Below are positions 62,515-64,000 of a stretch of 64,000 nt of DNA, piece by piece (position 1 is the stretch's first letter; every line of letters begins with the position of its first letter). The translations under genes were made by a program, and so were the position numbers. The notes beneath the pieces are model-generated. The model did not search any database, was not told the origin of the DNA, and was given only the letters and a program-made list of their open reading frames with translations. The DNA comes from Thiohalocapsa sp. (GTDB lineage: Bacteria; Pseudomonadota; Gammaproteobacteria; Chromatiales; Chromatiaceae): contig JANQFX010000102.1 in assembly GCA_028277725.1 (NCBI GenBank), positions 1 to 64,000 on the forward strand, written 5' to 3'.

Positions 62515-62940
62515 TCAACCCTTCTTCAGCAGGTCCGCCAGATCACCGAAGGGCCGGTGGGTCGTGGTGCTGGCCTTGCCGGCGTCGGCGTTGTCGGCGT
62601 CCGGGTCGCGCCCGGCGGCGATGGCCGCGATGCGCTCTTCGAACTTCTGGTGCTCGTTGTCGTGACAGTACAGGCAGAGCAGCTCCCAGTTGCTGCCGTC
62701 CGCCGGGTTGTTGTCGTGGTCCATGTCCTTGTGATGGACCGTCAGCTCGCGCAGGTTGGTGCGATCGAAGCTGCGCCCGCAGCGCCCGCAGACCCAGGGG
62801 TAGAGCTTCAGCGCCTGCTCGCGGTAGCCGGCGGCGCGTTCATCGCTGGCGCGGCGCGCGGAGGCGACGATGCGATCGAGCTTGTCGGTGTCGATGGTCC
62901 GTCCGGTCTTGCCGTGGCGGGGGAGGTCGTTCTTGCCCAT
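62515..62940 (-). CDS. yajD: HNH nuclease family protein YajD
   Basis: A 141-residue protein with a single HNH domain: CGRCGRSF as first zinc pair, LTVHHKDMDHDNNPADGSNW as the HNH core and LLCLYCHDNEH with the second cysteine pair. This order matches E. coli YajD. The ATG at 62940 gives MGKNDLPRHGKTGR; the longer frame to 63030 lies within the hairpin repeat. It has a C-terminal extension of about 35 residues (AGRDPDADNADAG...) not seen in E. coli. It sits between two carotenoid oxygenase genes and 116 bp upstream of the first. Confidence 0.9.
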   Translation of the reverse strand: MGKNDLPRHGKTGRTIDTDKLDRIVASARRASDERAAGYREQALKLYPWVCGRCGRSFDRTNLRELTVHHKDMDHDNNPADGSNWELLCLYCHDNEHQKFEERIAAIAAGRDPDADNADAGKASTTTHRPFGDLADLLKKG

Positions 62941-62971
62941 GTCTCGAACCCAGGAGGATGAAGCTTGAAGG

Positions 62972-63058
62972 GTGAAGTTTGAAGTGAGAAGGGGGAGTGT
63001 GAAAGGGCGGACCGCGTCTTCTTCTTTCACACTTCACACTTCATACTTCGAACTTCAC
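62972..63058. repeat. Long GAAG-rich imperfect hairpin
   Basis: The outer arms 62972-62991 and 63039-63058 match at 17 of 20 inverted positions, and the inner arms AGTGTGAAAG (62996-63005) and CTTTCACACT (63024-63033) match perfectly. Left arm is GAAG-rich, right arm CTTC-rich. It fills the divergent gap between yajD and the second carotenoid oxygenase and may be a dispersed repeat or a bidirectional transcription block. Confidence 0.65.
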
Positions 63059-63060
63059 GC

Positions 63061-64000
63061 ATGCCGACTCAGCCAGTATCCCAAATGCCAGCCGATCCAG
63101 CCCAACGCCCCTGGGCCGGGGCGCTCGCCCATCCAGCGCGGGAGTTCGCCGCTACCCGGCTCGAGGTCCGGCGCGGGGCCCTGCCGGCGGGGCTGCGCGG
63201 CACGCTCTATCGCAACGGCCCGGCCCGGCTGGAGCGCGGCGGGGTCCGCGTCGGTCATTGGTTCGATGGCGACGGGGCCGTGTTGCGGTTGTGCTTCGGC
63301 GGCGACGCCGCCGAGGCCAGCTATCGCTACGTGCGCAGTCGGGGCTACCTGCGGGAGGAGGCGGCCGGCCGGCTGCTCTTCGGCAACTACGGCATGACCG
63401 CACCCGGGCCGGTCTGGAACCAGTGGCGACGCCCGCTCAAGAACGCCGCCAATACCTCCGTGATCGCCCTCGACGACCGCGTGCTGGCGCTCTGGGAGGG
63501 CGGCGGCCCGCACGCCCTGGACCCGACGACCCTGGAGACCCTCGGCGAGACGAACCTCGATGGCCCCGGCGGCAGGCTCGAGCAGCAGCAGCCCTTCTCC
63601 GCCCACCCGAAGCAGGACCCGGAGACCGGCGATATCTACAACTTCGGTGTCTCGATTCCGGGGCCGAACGCCCGCTTGATGCTCTACCGCTGCGACCGCG
63701 CGGGGCGACTGCAGGCCAAGGCGCAGCAGCCGCTGAGCGGCGTGCCCATGATCCACGACTGGGTCCTGGCCGGGCGTTGGCTGGTCTTCCTGGTGCCTCC
63801 GGTGCGCATTTCGGTCTGGCCGGTGCTGCTCGGACTCCAGTCCTACGCCGCGGCCATGTCCTGGCGCCCGGAGCTCGGCACCCAGATCCTGGTGTTCGAC
63901 CGCCACAGCCTGGAGCTGGTGGCCCGCAACGAAACGGGGCCCTTCTACCAATGGCACTTCGGCAACGCGGCCTGCATCGACGACGGCTGGTTGGTGCTGG
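63061..64000 (+). CDS. Carotenoid oxygenase, second copy (runs off window end)
   Basis: At least 313 codons are open from the ATG at 63061 to the window end with no stop. The translation has GLRGTLYRNGPARLE, HWFDGDGAVLRL, LKNAANTSVIAL, LALWEGGGPHALD, FSAHPKQD and PMIHDWVLAGRW, the same landmarks as the copy at 60911. It is therefore a divergent paralogue of the RPE65 family. An ATG at 63085 is an alternative start. The C-terminal part with further iron ligands lies beyond the window. Confidence 0.88.
   Translation, partial: MPTQPVSQMPADPAQRPWAGALAHPAREFAATRLEVRRGALPAGLRGTLYRNGPARLERGGVRVGHWFDGDGAVLRLCFGGDAAEASYRYVRSRGYLREEAAGRLLFGNYGMTAPGPVWNQWRRPLKNAANTSVIALDDRVLALWEGGGPHALDPTTLETLGETNLDGPGGRLEQQQPFSAHPKQDPETGDIYNFGVSIPGPNARLMLYRCDRAGRLQAKAQQPLSGVPMIHDWVLAGRWLVFLVPPVRISVWPVLLGLQSYAAAMSWRPELGTQILVFDRHSLELVARNETGPFYQWHFGNAACIDDGWLVL

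Overview
This is a GC-rich, densely coded chromosomal window with gammaproteobacterial gene content: RapA, NrdR-RibD, GlyA, an ActP/DUF485 pair, GspA-GspB, YajD and RpsT. Menaquinone genes (menD, menF), two RPE65-type carotenoid oxygenases, a di-haem cytochrome c and short palindromic intergenic repeats would fit a purple sulfur bacterium or another member of Chromatiales. That assignment is an inference, since no 16S or pigment gene lies in the window.

Region 1 (about 0.2-23.9 kb) is an exopolysaccharide or O-antigen-like locus. It holds a Wza-type outer-membrane export lipoprotein, a polyprenyl-phosphate sugar transferase, a Wzz/GumC chain-length protein without a fused kinase, a Wzy/ligase-type polymerase, a Wzx-type flippase, three GT2 glycosyltransferases, two nucleotide-sugar SDR enzymes, an FAD oxidoreductase and four methyltransferases. 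It also carries a TolB-like lipoprotein and a 1426-residue secreted protein that joins an Asp-box propeller to three alternating ASH-like/calcium-loop modules. The layout suggests Wzx/Wzy-dependent synthesis of a methylated glycan, with two large secreted accessory proteins.

Region 2 (23.9-24.8 kb) is decayed sequence: a 251-bp element bounded by 24-bp inverted repeats abuts a broken HAD phosphatase gene. Region 3 (24.8-54.5 kb) is mostly housekeeping. It runs through gspA-gspB, a Bax-inhibitor-1 protein, tRNA-Ser(UGA), glyA, nrdR-ribD, a thiamine-binding protein, yjcH-actP, menD-menF, an alpha/beta hydrolase with a SOUL protein, a di-haem cytochrome with an MRJP-family protein, rapA, a Tat-exported aldo/keto reductase, prpE, a MntA/HepT toxin-antitoxin pair, rpsT, a cupin and a GT-B glycosyltransferase.

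Region 4 (54.6-60.6 kb, minus strand) is the most interesting. A sigma-54 activator with a CARF-like N-terminal domain is followed, after 29 bp, by an intact type I restriction HsdR. A GG-N10-GC (-24/-12) sigma-54 promoter fills that gap. Downstream are a VapBC-like toxin-antitoxin pair and a chimeric ORF that keeps only about the first 23 codons of an hsdM-like gene. The modification and specificity subunits are therefore absent. The locus reads as a signal-responsive restriction module whose R subunit has been orphaned. Region 5 (60.9-64.0 kb) has two carotenoid oxygenases flanking a YajD-type HNH nuclease; the second oxygenase runs off the window end. I saw no CRISPR array, integrase, intact transposase or rRNA.
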